From Lacticaseibacillus daqingensis (lineage in GTDB: Bacteria; Bacillota; Bacilli; Lactobacillales; Lactobacillaceae), in contig NZ_RHOH01000002.1 of NCBI RefSeq assembly GCF_003946115.1, positions 457,165 through 521,164 on the forward strand: a stretch of 64,000 bases of DNA, written 5' to 3'. The position numbers and the translations under genes are program-made. The notes beneath the pieces were generated by a model. The model saw only the letters and a list, made by a program, of their open reading frames with translations, made no database searches and was not told the DNA's origin. Each line of letters begins with the position of its first letter. Within the stretch, counting starts at the first letter, position 1. Shown in pieces: positions 1 through 9,919 of the stretch.

Positions 1-33
1 GCCCATCGCGCCCGGTGGCAACGGCTTGCGGGC

Positions 34-1437
34 TTAGAGAATGTAACGGGTCAGGTCCTTATCGGCCGCAATATTCCCCACCTTGTTGGTCACGTATTCT
101 TCCGTCACCAGGATGTCCCCCATCTGCATATCAGGCCCCTCGTACAAGACATCCTCCAGCAGCTTTTCAAGGATGGTGGCGAGGCGTCGAGCGCCGATGT
201 TATCGGTATCGTGGTTGACGCGAATGGCGATGGCGGCGATCGCATCGATGGCCTCTTTGGTGAAGGTCAGCTTGACGCCGTCGGTTTGAATCAGCGCGAT
301 GTACTGCTTGACCAGTGCGTTGTCTGGTTCGGTCAGGATCCGCACGAAATCGTCTTGCGTCAGGTCCTGAAGCTCCACGCGAATCGGGAAGCGCCCCTGT
401 AGTTCGGCGATCAGGTCAGACGGTTTGGCCGTGGCGAACGCGCCGGAACCGATGAACAGCACGTGATCTGTGTTGAGCGGGCCATACTTGGTCGCCACCT
501 GAGACCCTTCGACGATCGGCAGGATGTCGCGTTGCACGCCTTCACGGGAGACCTCCCCTGAGTTGTGCTTGTCACCGGCGGCAATCTTGTCGATTTCGTC
601 GATGAAAATGATCCCGTTGTTTTCGGCGGCCTGGATCGCCGCATGGTAGATGTCAGCGTGGTTGACGAGCTTGGCGCTTTCCTCGCGGATGAAGACCTCG
701 CGTGCCTCCCGCACGGTCATGGTGCGCTCGACCTTCTTTTTGGGCATCATCGCGCCCAGCGTTTCGGACAGGTCAATGCCCATCTGGCCATACATGTCGT
801 TGCCACCGGCTGGCTTCTTCTCATCGGCCACGCTGACGGTCAGCTCGCGGTCCTCCAGCAGGCCTTTTTCAAGCTGCTCCGCGACGGTCAGGCGTTGGTT
901 GCGAATGTCATCCGTCAGCTCCTCCTGCGGGGCTTGCGGCTGCATGCCTTCGCCGGATTGCAGGCCCTGAAGCATGCTCATCATGTCGGCCATCGGGTTG
1001 GTCGACTTCTTTTCCTTCTTGATGGCGGGCACCAGCAGGCGCACGAGGCGCTTGTTGGCCTCGCGCTCGGCGCGGCCGCGCACCTGCGCAAAGGCGGTGT
1101 CTTCGGCCATTTTGACCGCCACGTCGGCCAAGTCGCGCACCATCGATTCGACATCGCGCCCGACGTAACCGACCTCGGTGAACTTCGTCGCCTCGACCTT
1201 CACGAACGGGGCGTTGACGATTTTGGCCAACCTACGGGCGATCTCGGTTTTGCCGACCCCGGTGGGCCCGATCATCAGCAGGTTCTTCGGGGTGATGTCT
1301 TGCTGCATCTGCTCCGGTAGCTGCATCCGGCGGTAGCGGTTGTACAGTGCCACGGCCACGGCGCGCTTAGCGGCGGTTTGGCCGATGACGTACTGATCCA
1401 GGGCTTCAACGATCTGTTTTGGGGTTTTGACGCTCAT
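34..1437 (-). CDS. hslU: HslU, ATPase subunit of HslUV protease
   Basis: AAA+ unfoldase that feeds proteins into the HslV peptidase chamber in the cytoplasm. The 467 residues match the usual family length. Walker A (GPTGVGKTE) is at 57-65 and Walker B (FIDEIDKIA) near 275. The long insert between them is the substrate-contacting I domain, and the C-terminal tail (DLTRYIL) is the type that docks into HslV. The ATG is preceded by TAGGAGG. It lies 9 bases downstream of hslV, so the two subunits are co-transcribed. In lactobacilli this operon usually continues to codY, which would lie outside the window. Confidence 0.97.
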   Translation of the reverse strand: MSVKTPKQIVEALDQYVIGQTAAKRAVAVALYNRYRRMQLPEQMQQDITPKNLLMIGPTGVGKTEIARRLAKIVNAPFVKVEATKFTEVGYVGRDVESMVRDLADVAVKMAEDTAFAQVRGRAEREANKRLVRLLVPAIKKEKKSTNPMADMMSMLQGLQSGEGMQPQAPQEELTDDIRNQRLTVAEQLEKGLLEDRELTVSVADEKKPAGGNDMYGQMGIDLSETLGAMMPKKKVERTMTVREAREVFIREESAKLVNHADIYHAAIQAAENNGIIFIDEIDKIAAGDKHNSGEVSREGVQRDILPIVEGSQVATKYGPLNTDHVLFIGSGAFATAKPSDLIAELQGRFPIRVELQDLTQDDFVRILTEPDNALVKQYIALIQTDGVKLTFTKEAIDAIAAIAIRVNHDTDNIGARRLATILEKLLEDVLYEGPDMQMGDILVTEEYVTNKVGNIAADKDLTRYIL

Positions 1438-1446
1438 AAGGGCCTC

Positions 1447-1968
1447 CTAGAAGCTTTCGACGATGATGTTGTGGTTGGTAAAAATATCAATGGATGCCGC
1501 GATGTCGATGGCGGCGTGCGCGATGTCCGTGGCGGCCATGTCGGTGTGCTGGATCATGGCCATGGCCGCAGCCTGGGCATAATTGCCACCGGAACCGATG
1601 GCGACCACGTCATCGTCGGGGTCGATCACTTCACCGGACCCCGACACCAGCAGCAGATCGGTGTCGTTCATCACGATCATCATGGCCTCTAGCTTTTGCA
1701 GCATCGGGTCCTTGCGCCAGTCCTGAGCTAGGGCGACGGCGGCGCGGCGCAGGTTGCCGGCGTGGTTCTCCAGCTTCTTTTCGAACCAGTCCTCCAGCGT
1801 GAAGGCATCCGCCACGCCGCCAGCAAAACCGATGACGACCTTGCCGCCGTAGATGCGCCGCACCTTTTGCGCGTTGCCCTTCATGATCACCTTTTCGCCC
1901 AGGGTGACTTGGCCGTCCCCGGCGATGGCGGTGTGGCCGTTCTTGCGTACTGCTGCGATTGTTGTCAT
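1447..1968 (-). CDS. hslV: HslV, peptidase subunit of HslUV protease
   Basis: Threonine peptidase that forms the proteolytic chamber partnered by HslU. I place the start at 1968, giving 173 residues that begin [11 protein letters not shown]. This leaves the catalytic Thr exposed after Met removal and is preceded by AAAGGAG at good spacing. A longer reading frame upstream would bury the catalytic Thr and is not credible. The conserved GDGQVT and GFAGG segments are present. It is in an operon with xerC upstream and hslU downstream. Confidence 0.96.
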   Translation of the reverse strand: MTTIAAVRKNGHTAIAGDGQVTLGEKVIMKGNAQKVRRIYGGKVVIGFAGGVADAFTLEDWFEKKLENHAGNLRRAAVALAQDWRKDPMLQKLEAMMIVMNDTDLLLVSGSGEVIDPDDDVVAIGSGGNYAQAAAMAMIQHTDMAATDIAHAAIDIAASIDIFTNHNIIVESF

Positions 1969-2060
1969 GTCTGTCTGCTCCTTTAAAGCCGCAATTATGC
2001 GACGCGTTGTCATATTCTTAGTGTACGCACCCTGCGCCACTTGAGCATCCGGCTTAAGCC

Positions 2061-2957
2061 CTAATTGTGTTCTGGGAAGTACTTCATGTAGTCGGACTTG
2101 AGGTGCTCGGTGGTCATGTGCGTGTAGATCTGCGTGGTGGACAGGCTCGCGTGGCCCAACAGCTCCTGCACCGTGCGCAGGTCGGCCCCGTGATCCAGCA
2201 TGTGGGTGGCAAAGCTGTGCCGCAACATGTGGGGATGAATGCCGCCGGTCAGGCTGGTTTTTTGCACCAGCTGGTCCAAGATGTATTCAATGCCGCGCGC
2301 GGTGATGGGTCGCCCGTGCTGGTTAACGAAGACGCGCGCATGGCGCTTATCGAGCTTCGCCATCAGCACCACCCGCCCGTCGTCCAGGTAGCGGTGCAGG
2401 GCCTTTTCGGCATAGCGGCCGAAGGGAACATAGCGGTCCTTGTTGCCTTTCCCGTGGACCAGGAGGAGCCCGAGGTCAAAATCGATCTGATCCAGCGTCA
2501 GGTTGGCGCACTCGCTGACCCGGATGCCGGTGCCGTACAGCACTTCCAAAAGCGCCGAGTTGCGCTGATCAAGTGGGGTTGGCCCATCGACCACGGCGAA
2601 CAGCGCCTGAATCTCGGCCTCGTAGAAGAAGTCCGGCAAGTGGTTATGGCTCTTGCGCGTTTCGATCGTTTCGAATGGGTCGCTTTTGGCCTCCCCCATG
2701 CGGATCAGGTAGCGGTAGAAGCTACGCAAGCTGGAGAGCTTGCGCGCAACGCTTGAGCGGGCCAGGTCGCGCTCGGCCAGGCTGGCAAGGTACGTCTGCA
2801 CATCCAGGCGGTCAACCGCGTTGAAGTTGGTGAAGCCCCCGTTATCGGTCAGAAACTGCTTGAAGCCGGTCAGATCCTCCTGATAGGCCTTCTTGGTTTC
2901 GGGTGAATAGTGCCGCTCCACCAGCAGGTACTGGCAGAACTCCTGAATTTGATCCAT
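2061..2957 (-). CDS. xerC: XerC-type tyrosine recombinase
   Basis: Site-specific recombinase expected to resolve chromosome dimers at dif. The 298 residues have an N-terminal SAM-like core-binding domain (about 1-90) and a C-terminal catalytic domain. All catalytic residues are visible: R146 (GTGIRVSE), K170 (HGKGNKDR), H243 and R246 (HPHMLRH), H269 (LGHAS) and Y278 (TQIYTH). The start has GGAGGTG upstream. The position between trmFO and hslV is the conserved chromosomal arrangement, so this is the housekeeping enzyme and not a mobile-element integrase. Confidence 0.95.
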   Translation of the reverse strand: MDQIQEFCQYLLVERHYSPETKKAYQEDLTGFKQFLTDNGGFTNFNAVDRLDVQTYLASLAERDLARSSVARKLSSLRSFYRYLIRMGEAKSDPFETIETRKSHNHLPDFFYEAEIQALFAVVDGPTPLDQRNSALLEVLYGTGIRVSECANLTLDQIDFDLGLLLVHGKGNKDRYVPFGRYAEKALHRYLDDGRVVLMAKLDKRHARVFVNQHGRPITARGIEYILDQLVQKTSLTGGIHPHMLRHSFATHMLDHGADLRTVQELLGHASLSTTQIYTHMTTEHLKSDYMKYFPEHN

Positions 2958-3057
2958 GTGCCCACCTCCGTTTACACCCTATCACATCGCGTCAACGCCG
3001 ACAACCGCGCGGGTCCGCAGGTTTGACGTGTGTCGTCAGGCACGCAGACCTGATGAT

Positions 3058-3099
3058 GCCAAAGCACTCGGCGCCAAATGTGCCCCAAGTAGTTAGGCA
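3058..3099. repeat. Partial copy of a dispersed palindromic repeat
   Basis: The stretch AAGCACTCGGCGCCAA followed by TGCCCCAAGTAGTTAGGC closely matches the palindromic core at 26697-26739 (AAGCACTCGGAGCCAA, then CGCCCCAAGCACTTAGGC). Its outer arms are degenerate here. It lies in the 209-base gap between trmFO and xerC, where no gene is visible. Confidence 0.55.
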
Positions 3100-3134
3100 A
3101 CCCGACCAGGTCCGTTCAGTGCGCTTTAGGGAGA

Positions 3135-3161
3135 CAAAAAGGCCCTCCTCAGAGGACCTTT
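3135..3161 (-). terminator. Terminator after trmFO
   Basis: On the minus strand AAGGTCCTC pairs with GAGGGCCTT over a short loop and is followed by TTTTTG. It lies directly after the trmFO stop codon. Confidence 0.8.
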
Positions 3162-3166
3162 ACAGG

Positions 3167-4474
3167 CTACGCCGTCACCGTTGCGTGAAAGTTGGCTAAG
3201 TCGGCCAGCGCGCGGTCGGCCAGCGCCTGGTTGCGCTCGCGCTTGTCGCGAATGCGTGTGGCCAGCGCCGGCATGATGCCAAAGTTGGCGTTCATCGGCT
3301 GGAAGTGCTTGTCGCTGGTGTGGGTGATGTAGTGCGCCATCGACCCCAGTGCGGTGGTGTCCGGGAATGTCAGCAGGGGCTGACCCAGCGCGCGGCGCGC
3401 CGCGTTTTGCCCCGCGATCAGGCCGCTGCCAGCCGATTCCACATACCCTTCCACCCCGGTCATCTGGCCGGCGAAGAACAGCCCCTCACGCAGCTTGCTT
3501 TCGTAGGTGTCGTGCAGGACTTTCGGCGAGTTCATGTACGTGTTGCGGTGCATCACGCCATAGCGCACGATCTCGGCGTTTTGCAGGCCGGGGATCATGC
3601 GGAACACGCGCTTTTGCTCGCCCCACTTGAGGTGAGTCTGGAAGCCCACAATATTGTACAGGCTGGCTGCCGCATTGTCCTGGCGTAGTTGCACCACCGC
3701 GTACGGGTCGCGCCCGGTTCGTGGGTCGGCCAGGCCAACCGGCTTCAGCGGGCCAAACAGCATCGTCCGTGGGCCGCGCTTGGCCATCACTTCGATCGGC
3801 ATGCAGCCTTCGAAGACCTCAAGCTTTTCAAAGCCGTGCCCCTCTGCCACTTCGGCTTGCACTAGGGCTTCTTGGAAGGCGAAAAACTCATCTTTGGTCA
3901 TCGGACAATTCAGGTACGCGGCCTCACCACGGTCGTAGCGCGACTTCTTGTACACGATGTCCATGTCGATCGAGTTGGCGTCAAGAATTGGGGCCGCCGC
4001 GTCGAAGAAGTGCAAGCCGTCGGCGCCGTTCAGCGCCACGATGCGTTCCGCCAAGGCGTCGGCGGTCAGCGGACCCGTCGCCACCACGGTGATGCCGGCC
4101 GGAAAATCGCGCAGTTCCTCGTTGATCACGTGGATGCGGGGATGGCTGCGCAACTTCTCGGTCACGAGCTGGGCAAACGGCTCACGGTCAACCGCCAGCG
4201 CGCCGCCCGCAGGCACCGCGGTCGCGTCCGCGCTACTCATGATGACCGAGTTCAGCCGGCGCATTTCTTCCTTGAGCAGCCCAACTGCATTAGTCACACT
4301 GTTGGCGCGCAACGAGTTCGTGCACACCAACTCCGCAAAATTGGCCGTATGGTGCGCCGGGGTGCTCGCCACCGGGCGCATTTCGTACAGATTCACATCA
4401 ACACCAGCATTGGCAATTTGCCACGCCGCTTCGCTGCCGGCCAAGCCGGCACCAATCACGTTCACTGTTGGCAT
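3167..4474 (-). CDS. trmFO: TrmFO, folate/FAD-dependent tRNA m5U54 methyltransferase
   Basis: Methylates U54 of the tRNA T-loop using methylene-tetrahydrofolate and FAD. The 435 residues begin with the dinucleotide-binding motif GAGLAGSE. C51 (ELVCTNSLR) corresponds to one of the two functional cysteines of the family, and a second Cys sits in FEGCMPIE. The [13 protein letters not shown] signature is near residue 345. The ATG has an AAGGAGG-type site. It lies 180 bases downstream of topA across a leader with hairpins, so it may have its own regulation. Confidence 0.95.
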   Translation of the reverse strand: MPTVNVIGAGLAGSEAAWQIANAGVDVNLYEMRPVASTPAHHTANFAELVCTNSLRANSVTNAVGLLKEEMRRLNSVIMSSADATAVPAGGALAVDREPFAQLVTEKLRSHPRIHVINEELRDFPAGITVVATGPLTADALAERIVALNGADGLHFFDAAAPILDANSIDMDIVYKKSRYDRGEAAYLNCPMTKDEFFAFQEALVQAEVAEGHGFEKLEVFEGCMPIEVMAKRGPRTMLFGPLKPVGLADPRTGRDPYAVVQLRQDNAAASLYNIVGFQTHLKWGEQKRVFRMIPGLQNAEIVRYGVMHRNTYMNSPKVLHDTYESKLREGLFFAGQMTGVEGYVESAGSGLIAGQNAARRALGQPLLTFPDTTALGSMAHYITHTSDKHFQPMNANFGIMPALATRIRDKRERNQALADRALADLANFHATVTA

Positions 4475-4552
4475 AGTGTCCTCCTTGTGGCCCCGAGAGG
4501 CCGAAGAATTGATTAAGGGATGAGGCGGCCGGGTCCACCGGCTTGCCCTTCC

Positions 4553-4596
4553 GGTTCCAGCAGGCTAAGGCTGGAACCCAGTGGCAGGACTTGGGT
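4553..4596 (-). promoter_or_regulatory. Hairpin-rich leader between topA and trmFO
   Basis: A perfect 9-base inverted repeat, GGTTCCAGC / GCTGGAACC with an 8-base loop, occupies 4553-4578. A second inverted repeat (AACCCA / TGGGTT) shares its AACC bases, so the two hairpins exclude each other. No U-tract follows, so this is not a simple terminator. A role in trmFO expression is inference. Confidence 0.4.
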
Positions 4597-4654
4597 TGCT
4601 TCTGAGTCGTGCTTAGCCCGTTGACCAACTAAGGCCGATTGCCCCAGCCGCCCC

Positions 4655-6736
4655 TTACTTTTGCACGACTTCTTTGTAGTCGTTGTTCGGGCAGACGACT
4701 TGGCGACCGCCACGGGACTTCTTTTCGATCAAGTAGTGGCCGCAAACGGGGCAATCGCGCCCGACTGGCTTGTCCCAAGAGACAAAATCGCAGGCGGGGT
4801 AACGGTCACAGCCGTAGAAGACGCGGTTGCGCTTAGACTTGCGCTCAACGATCTGACCGAGGCCGCACTTCGGGCACAGGACGCCGATTTCCTTGACGAT
4901 GGCCTTGGTGTTGCGGCAATCCGGGAAGCGGGAACAGGCGTAGAACTTACCGAAACGGCCCAGCTTGATGACCATCGGGGCGCCGCAGATATCACAGTCA
5001 AACCCGGCAGGCTCGTCTTTGATTTGCACCTTCTCGATGCCTTCCTCGGCATGGGCCAGTTCCTTTTCGAACGGCTTGTAGAACTTGTCGATGACGGTGA
5101 CCCACTCGGTGGCCCCGGTTTCGATGCTGTCGAGCTCGGCTTCGACGTTCGCAGTGAACTTGATGTTGACGATATCCGGGAAGAACTCATTGATCAAGTC
5201 GTTGACGATCTCGCCCAGCTCTGTGGGCTCGAAGCGCTTGGCGGTGATTTTGACGTAGTAGCGCTTCTTGATGGTTTCAATGGTTGGCGCGTAGGTACTC
5301 GGCCGGCCGACGCCGTTTTCTTCCAGCGCCTTAACGAGGTTCGCTTCGGAAAAACGGGCTGGCGGCTGGGTGAAGTGCTGCGCTGGGTCGGTTTTGACCA
5401 GCGTCACCTGGTCGCCGATATTAAGCTCTGGCAGCAGGTTATCCTTGGTGTCCGCATCCCGGCTGGAAACATACAGCTTCGTGAACCCTTCGAACTTGGT
5501 CTGACTCCCGTTGGCGCGGAAGGTGGCGGCGCCTTGGGTGATGGTGACCTGCACCGTGTCGATGACGGCCGGCGTCATTTCACTGGCGACAAAGCGGCTC
5601 CAGATCAGGCGGTACAGCTTCATCTGATCCTTGTCCAGGACACTCTCAAGGCTCTTCGGGGTCCGGTTCGTGCTGGTCGGACGGATCGCTTCATGGGCGT
5701 CTTGGGCGCCTTCTTGGAGCTTGCCCTGCCGGATCTTGACGGCGGCATATTCTTCGCCGTAGACCTCGTGGATGAAGTGGCTGGTTTCTTCCTTCGCCAC
5801 GTTGGAAATCCGGGTGGAGTCGGTTCGCATGTATGTGATCAGCCCGGTGGTGCCGAGCTTGCCGCCGAGGTTGATCCCTTCGTACAGCTGTTGCGCCAGC
5901 ATCATCGTTTTGCGTGCGGCAAACCCGAGCTTGCGGTTGGCTTCCTGTTGCAGCGAACTGGTCGTGAATGGCGGAGCGGGGAAGCGTTTGCGCTCCTTCT
6001 TGACCACGTTGGTGATGTCAAACGGCTTGGCCTTGTCGATTTCGCGCAGGACCTTTTGCACTTCGTCGTTGTTCGGCAGCGCATGCTTTTTGCCGTTCAG
6101 GCCGTAGAAGCTGGCCGCGAACTTCTTGCTCGTGCCCTTCTTGAACTCCGCGTCAAGGCTCCAGTACTCCTCAGGGGTGAATTGGCGAATTTCGTTTTCG
6201 CGGTCGATGATGAGCTTCAGGGCGACGGACTGCACGCGGCCGGCGCTCAGGCCCTTTTTGACCTTCTTCCACAGTAGCGGGCTGATGGAGTAACCCACCA
6301 GTCGGTCCAAAACGCGGCGGGCCTGCTGGGCATCGACCAGGTTCATGTCGATGTTGCGCGGGGTCTTGAACGCGTTTTTCACGGCGTCCTTGGTGATTTC
6401 GTTGAACACCACGCGGTTCTTGCCGGTTGGATCGAGATTCAGGATGTGGCTGACGTGCCACGCGATGGCTTCCCCTTCACGGTCCGGATCGGCCGCGAGA
6501 AAAATATGGTCGGCCTTCTTGGCGGCTTTCTTCAGGTCTTTGATCACATCCCCCTTGCCGCGGATGGAGATGTATTTCGGTTCGTAATTGTGTTCGACAT
6601 CGACACCCATCTGACTCTTTGGCAAGTCCCGGATGTGCCCCAAAGACGCCACCACTTTGTAGTTGCGGCCGAGGTATTTTTCGATCGTCTTGGCTTTTGC
6701 TGGCGATTCCACAATGACCAAATTCTTGGCGGTCAT
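4655..6736 (-). CDS. topA: DNA topoisomerase I
   Basis: Type IA topoisomerase that relaxes negative supercoils. I choose the ATG at 6736 ([19 protein letters not shown], 693 residues) because AAAGGAGG lies just upstream and the TOPRIM domain begins there. The active-site Tyr is in [13 protein letters not shown] (about residue 319). Three C-terminal zinc fingers follow: CDICGAPM with [15 protein letters not shown] with CDRYPAC, and CPVCGHY with VCPNND. Such a triple-finger tail is usual for Firmicutes TopA. dprA lies upstream and trmFO downstream. Confidence 0.97.
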   Translation of the reverse strand: MTAKNLVIVESPAKAKTIEKYLGRNYKVVASLGHIRDLPKSQMGVDVEHNYEPKYISIRGKGDVIKDLKKAAKKADHIFLAADPDREGEAIAWHVSHILNLDPTGKNRVVFNEITKDAVKNAFKTPRNIDMNLVDAQQARRVLDRLVGYSISPLLWKKVKKGLSAGRVQSVALKLIIDRENEIRQFTPEEYWSLDAEFKKGTSKKFAASFYGLNGKKHALPNNDEVQKVLREIDKAKPFDITNVVKKERKRFPAPPFTTSSLQQEANRKLGFAARKTMMLAQQLYEGINLGGKLGTTGLITYMRTDSTRISNVAKEETSHFIHEVYGEEYAAVKIRQGKLQEGAQDAHEAIRPTSTNRTPKSLESVLDKDQMKLYRLIWSRFVASEMTPAVIDTVQVTITQGAATFRANGSQTKFEGFTKLYVSSRDADTKDNLLPELNIGDQVTLVKTDPAQHFTQPPARFSEANLVKALEENGVGRPSTYAPTIETIKKRYYVKITAKRFEPTELGEIVNDLINEFFPDIVNIKFTANVEAELDSIETGATEWVTVIDKFYKPFEKELAHAEEGIEKVQIKDEPAGFDCDICGAPMVIKLGRFGKFYACSRFPDCRNTKAIVKEIGVLCPKCGLGQIVERKSKRNRVFYGCDRYPACDFVSWDKPVGRDCPVCGHYLIEKKSRGGRQVVCPNNDYKEVVQK

Positions 6737-6874
6737 GTGCGCCCTCCTTTCACTGAGCAAGCTGCTCAAAAACAACAGCTATCATATTCTATGGTTGAAA
6801 CGTTTGTCAAATCGTTTCTTCTATATAATATGCCGGTTCAGTGATAAAAACGCAACTCTTCAAGAATATCTGCG

Positions 6875-7693
6875 CTATTTTGCACCAGTTTGGCCCCCCG
6901 CCTGAATCAGCTCATTCGTCCCCACGCCAAGCGGTTCACCGACCCGATTGGGCAGCGCAAACACCTCGCGACCGTTTTGCAGGGCGTAGTTGGCGGTGAT
7001 CAGACTCCCACTTTTGTGCGCGGCCTCCGTGACCAAGATCCCGTGCACTAGCCCGGCGATGATGCGGTTGCGCGCCACGAAGCGAAACGGAGCCGGTAAC
7101 ACCCCGGGCGGATACTCCGACAGCACCAAGCCGCTTGCGGCGATGCGGGCCTGCAGGGCGCGGTTGTGCGCCGGGTACACCTGGTCGAGGCCGTTGGCGA
7201 TCACCGCGATCGTCGGCCACCCGCGGCTCAACGCGTACTCATGGGCAAACGTGTCCGCGCCCGCTGCCAGCCCGCTGACGATCACTGGTGCCGGCAGCCC
7301 GCGCCCCAGCTCGCTGAGCGCCTGACGGGTGTAGCGCGTCGCCTGCCGCGCCCCCACCACCCCCAGGCTGAGTCGATCGAGCAGGCTCACCGCGCCGCGC
7401 GTGAAAAGAACCAGCGGCGGCTGATTGCTTTCCCGTAGCCGCGCCGGGTACGCCGGGTCCAGTCGCGTCAGCAGCGGGACCTGCCGATACAGCGTCTGGG
7501 CCTGATGCCGCCACTGCTCATCCGCCCACGCCGCTTGCAGGCTGGCCCCACCCGCCCAGTCGGCTAACGCCTGCGCCGAATCATCGGCGTGCAGCCCACG
7601 TTCCGCGAGTGCCTGCCACAGCGCATCTTCTGTCGTCCAGGCCTTCGTGTGCATCAACAGGTGCCAGTGTACCATCAGCTCGCGAATCTTCAT
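6875..7693 (-). CDS. dprA: DprA/Smf, DNA processing protein
   Basis: Loads RecA on incoming single-stranded DNA during natural transformation. Start chosen at 7693 (MKIRELMVHWHLL; 272 residues) behind AAGGGGG; longer versions read through a terminator. The Rossmann fold shows LGVVGARQATRYT, VSGLAAGADTFAHEYAL and the conserved FRFVARNRIIAGL and EAAHKSGSL segments. It is short of a C-terminal winged-helix domain, as is common in lactobacilli. It is conserved in non-competent species, so its presence does not prove competence. Confidence 0.93.
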   Translation of the reverse strand: MKIRELMVHWHLLMHTKAWTTEDALWQALAERGLHADDSAQALADWAGGASLQAAWADEQWRHQAQTLYRQVPLLTRLDPAYPARLRESNQPPLVLFTRGAVSLLDRLSLGVVGARQATRYTRQALSELGRGLPAPVIVSGLAAGADTFAHEYALSRGWPTIAVIANGLDQVYPAHNRALQARIAASGLVLSEYPPGVLPAPFRFVARNRIIAGLVHGILVTEAAHKSGSLITANYALQNGREVFALPNRVGEPLGVGTNELIQAGGQTGAK

Positions 7694-7726
7694 CTTGCGC
7701 CGCCCCCTTTGGCAAAAGATTACGCC

Positions 7727-7756
7727 AAAAAAGCGTCCACCCAACGAGGACGCTTG
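7727..7756 (-). terminator. Terminator between rnhB and dprA
   Basis: AAGCGTCC pairs with GGACGCTT on the minus strand and TTTTTTGG follows, so rnhB transcription ends before the dprA ribosome binding site. Confidence 0.85.
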
Positions 7757-7793
7757 ACGTTAAGACTACGTGCGGTTATTGCGGTGCGGGCGC

Positions 7794-8555
7794 TTAGTGC
7801 TGGCGGGCAGCGATGCGCACTGGCGCGAAGCTCAGCCGGTGAATCGGCGTGATACCGAGCTGGTCGAGCCCGGCCAGGTGCTTGGCAGTGCCGTACCCCA
7901 TGTTATCGCAAAAATCGTAGCCGGGGTAAATTTGATCGTACAGCGTCATCAGGCGGTCGCGCACCACCTTGGCCACAATGCTGGCCGCGGCGATCGAGAT
8001 GCTGTTCGCATCGCCTTTGATCAGCTTACGCTGCGGTGTGGGCACCGGCACCGTCATCGCGTCAACCAGCAGGAAGTCCGGCTGCACGCGCAGGTGGCGC
8101 ACCGCGTCCCCCATGGCCAGCTCGGTGGCGTGGTAGATGTTCTCGCGGTCGATCATCGGCGCATCGGCCACGCCGAGGCTGACGGCCACCGCCTGGCTGA
8201 TGATCTGCGGAAACAGGGCTTCGCGCACGTGCGCCGTCAGCTGTTTGGAGTCGTTGACGGGCAGGTCAAACGTGTGCGGGAGGATCACCGCCGCCGTCAC
8301 CACTGGTCCCGCCAGCGGTCCGCGCCCAACCTCATCGATGCCGGCAATGTGTGGGTAGCGCGGCCAAAGCTCGCGCTCAAAGCGGGTGCGCGCCACCATT
8401 GCGAGCTGTTCGGCCCGCGCAGTGGCTTGGCGGTGGTCATACTGCGCTAATAGGCGCTGCACGCCTACCCGCGGATCCGCCGCCAACGTGGCCAGCAGTG
8501 CGGGGTCCACGCTTGGCGCCGTCAGCAGCGCCTTGAGCTCACTCAGCGTCGCCAT
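7794..8555 (-). CDS. rnhB: Ribonuclease HII
   Basis: Cuts RNA in RNA/DNA hybrids and removes single ribonucleotides from DNA. Start at 8555 ([13 protein letters not shown]) gives 253 residues. It overlaps the rbgA stop by 17 bases, which suggests translational coupling. The catalytic motif [14 protein letters not shown] is present, with further acidic residues in [16 protein letters not shown] and [10 protein letters not shown]. The N-terminal extension of about 60 residues before the catalytic core is typical of Firmicutes RNase HII. Confidence 0.95.
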   Translation of the reverse strand: MATLSELKALLTAPSVDPALLATLAADPRVGVQRLLAQYDHRQATARAEQLAMVARTRFERELWPRYPHIAGIDEVGRGPLAGPVVTAAVILPHTFDLPVNDSKQLTAHVREALFPQIISQAVAVSLGVADAPMIDRENIYHATELAMGDAVRHLRVQPDFLLVDAMTVPVPTPQRKLIKGDANSISIAAASIVAKVVRDRLMTLYDQIYPGYDFCDNMGYGTAKHLAGLDQLGITPIHRLSFAPVRIAARQH

Positions 8556-9390
8556 CTGGCACCTCAAGGGTGAATGGCCCCAGCTTCCCCTGCCGCGCAT
8601 CAAAAATGATCCGTTCCGCGGCGCGGTTGTAGTTGTCCCCGAAGCCCATTTTGCCGGCCAAAACGACCATCAGCTCATGGGCCGGCAGGGTCACTTCGTC
8701 TGCGTTCAGGTGATACAGGAAGCGCAGCTTGTCGGGCGCCTCCTGCTGGAAGAACTGCAGGCCGTACAGCCCGACCGTGTCCTCCTGAAACACCGAGTCG
8801 GCGATCGCACCGGTCAGCGCGAGCTTCATCCCGATAGTTTCATCGTCAAATTTGGGCCAGAGGATCCCTGGCGTGTCCAACAGGGACAGCGTCTCGTCCG
8901 TCTTGAGCCACTGTTGGTTTTTCGTGACCCCGGGGCGGTTGCCGGTGACCGCCACGTTTTTCTTGATCAGCCGGTTGAGCACCGTCGACTTGCCGACGTT
9001 AGGGATCCCGATACACATCGCACGCAAGCTGGGGTTGCGAATGCCGCGCGCCTTTTGCTTGGCCAGCTTAGCCGCCATCAACTGCTTCGCGAGGGCCGGG
9101 ATCTGGTTCAGGCGCTTGGCGTGCTGCGCGTCGATGGCGATCGCCTCATAGCCCAATGAGCGGTAGTAGTCGATCCACTGCGCCGTCTTGGCGGGGTCCG
9201 CTAGGTCTTTCTTGTTGAGCACCATGATGCGCGGCTTGGCGCCGACGATCTCGTTCATCATCGGGTTGCGGCTGGCTTCAGGCACCCGCGCGTCGACCAC
9301 CTCTAAAACCAGATCGACCAGCTTTAATTTCTCTTGCACCTGGTTGCGGGCCTTGGCCATGTGGCCGGGAAACCATTGAATCGTACCCAT
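8539..9390 (-). CDS. rbgA: RbgA/YlqF, ribosome biogenesis GTPase
   Basis: Circularly permuted GTPase needed for late assembly of the 50S subunit. The permuted order is visible: G4 (NKKDLADP) near residue 58, then G1 ([12 protein letters not shown]) near 129, then G3 (DTPGI) near 175. The N-terminus [14 protein letters not shown] is diagnostic. The ATG has TAGGAGG upstream. The transcript has a leader of about 150 bases with nested inverted repeats (see 9442-9537). Confidence 0.96.
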   Translation of the reverse strand: MGTIQWFPGHMAKARNQVQEKLKLVDLVLEVVDARVPEASRNPMMNEIVGAKPRIMVLNKKDLADPAKTAQWIDYYRSLGYEAIAIDAQHAKRLNQIPALAKQLMAAKLAKQKARGIRNPSLRAMCIGIPNVGKSTVLNRLIKKNVAVTGNRPGVTKNQQWLKTDETLSLLDTPGILWPKFDDETIGMKLALTGAIADSVFQEDTVGLYGLQFFQQEAPDKLRFLYHLNADEVTLPAHELMVVLAGKMGFGDNYNRAAERIIFDARQGKLGPFTLEVPDGDAE

Positions 9391-9441
9391 GTGGGTGACC
9401 TCCTACTCTCCCAAGGGCTCACGCCGGTGGGGCTTGTCTAA

Positions 9442-9537
9442 ACTGCGAAAATGGGACACGCATGGGGCAAAGCCTTGGCATCGTCCCCTGGCTGACCGTA
9501 TCGCCCAAACGTGTCATCGCTGACGATCAGTCGCAGT
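9442..9537 (-). ncRNA. Structured 5' leader of rbgA (class unknown)
   Basis: Read on the minus strand, ACTGCG at the 5' side pairs with CGCAGT at the 3' side, and inside that GACACG pairs with CGTGTC. The centre has GGGG-n5-GCC-AA-GGC-n4-CCCC. The outer arms are almost 100 bases apart and are nested in the right order, as in a single long folded leader. A TGCTAAAAT sequence just upstream (near 9545) could be an extended -10. The rbgA start codon follows about 50 bases downstream. I do not recognise a known leader class. Confidence 0.45.
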
Positions 9538-9641
9538 CTTCATTTTAGCATCTCTCCGTCTTTTTTTCTGCCCTATGTTCACGGATGACCGCGTATCCGT
9601 GTGATCGCCGGGTCAAACGGCGATAAAAAAGTCATTTATAG

Positions 9642-9685
9642 TTGACAGGGCTGCGTGAAAGCCTTATCTTGTTGTTGTCAGATAA
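9642..9685 (+). promoter_or_regulatory. Promoter and likely operator of the XRE/DUF3278 cassette
   Basis: TTGACA (9642-9647), 17 bases, TATCTT (9665-9670): a near-consensus sigma-A promoter. An inverted repeat TTATCT-N10-AGATAA (9664-9669 and 9680-9685) overlaps the -10 and fits an autoregulatory site for the XRE protein that follows. Confidence 0.75.
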
Positions 9686-9715
9686 ATGTGACACTTTGGC
9701 AACGAGGAGGCCTTC

Positions 9716-9919
9716 ATGAATCGCGTTCGAGACTTTAGACGCCAGAAAAAGTTGTCGCAGTTGGCCCTCGCGGAACAGATCGGGGTCGCGCGCCAAACCA
9801 TCAACTTGATTGAAAACGATAAGTACAACCCGTCCCTTGACCTGTGTTTGAAGCTGGCCTGGGCACTGGATACGGACCTAAACACGCTATTTTGGAGGAA
9901 ACCAAATGACACCAACTAA
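9716..9919 (+). CDS. Small XRE-family DNA-binding regulator
   Basis: This 67-residue protein is essentially one helix-turn-helix domain (RDFRRQKKLSQLALAEQIGV, then RQTINLIENDKYNPSLDL) of the YgzD/Cro type. It has GAGGAGG upstream of the ATG, and its 3' end overlaps the next gene by 14 bases. Small XRE proteins of this kind commonly sit in front of DUF3278 membrane proteins in lactobacilli. Autoregulation through the inverted repeat over the promoter is inferred. Confidence 0.88.
   Translation: MNRVRDFRRQKKLSQLALAEQIGVARQTINLIENDKYNPSLDLCLKLAWALDTDLNTLFWRKPNDTN

Noticed and set aside
2061..2957. Phage or island integrase
   Set aside because: Its position in the trmFO-xerC-hslV-hslU order is the conserved housekeeping location; no att-like repeats flank it.
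4661..6277. 538-residue open frame on the plus strand opposite topA
   Set aside because: Antisense shadow of a GC-rich conserved gene; no ribosome binding site and no recognisable domain, whereas topA on the other strand is complete.
9604..9624. ATCGCCG / CGGCGAT hairpin as a terminator before the XRE gene
   Set aside because: The A-run is on the wrong side for a plus-strand terminator, and on the minus strand the T-run would precede the stem.
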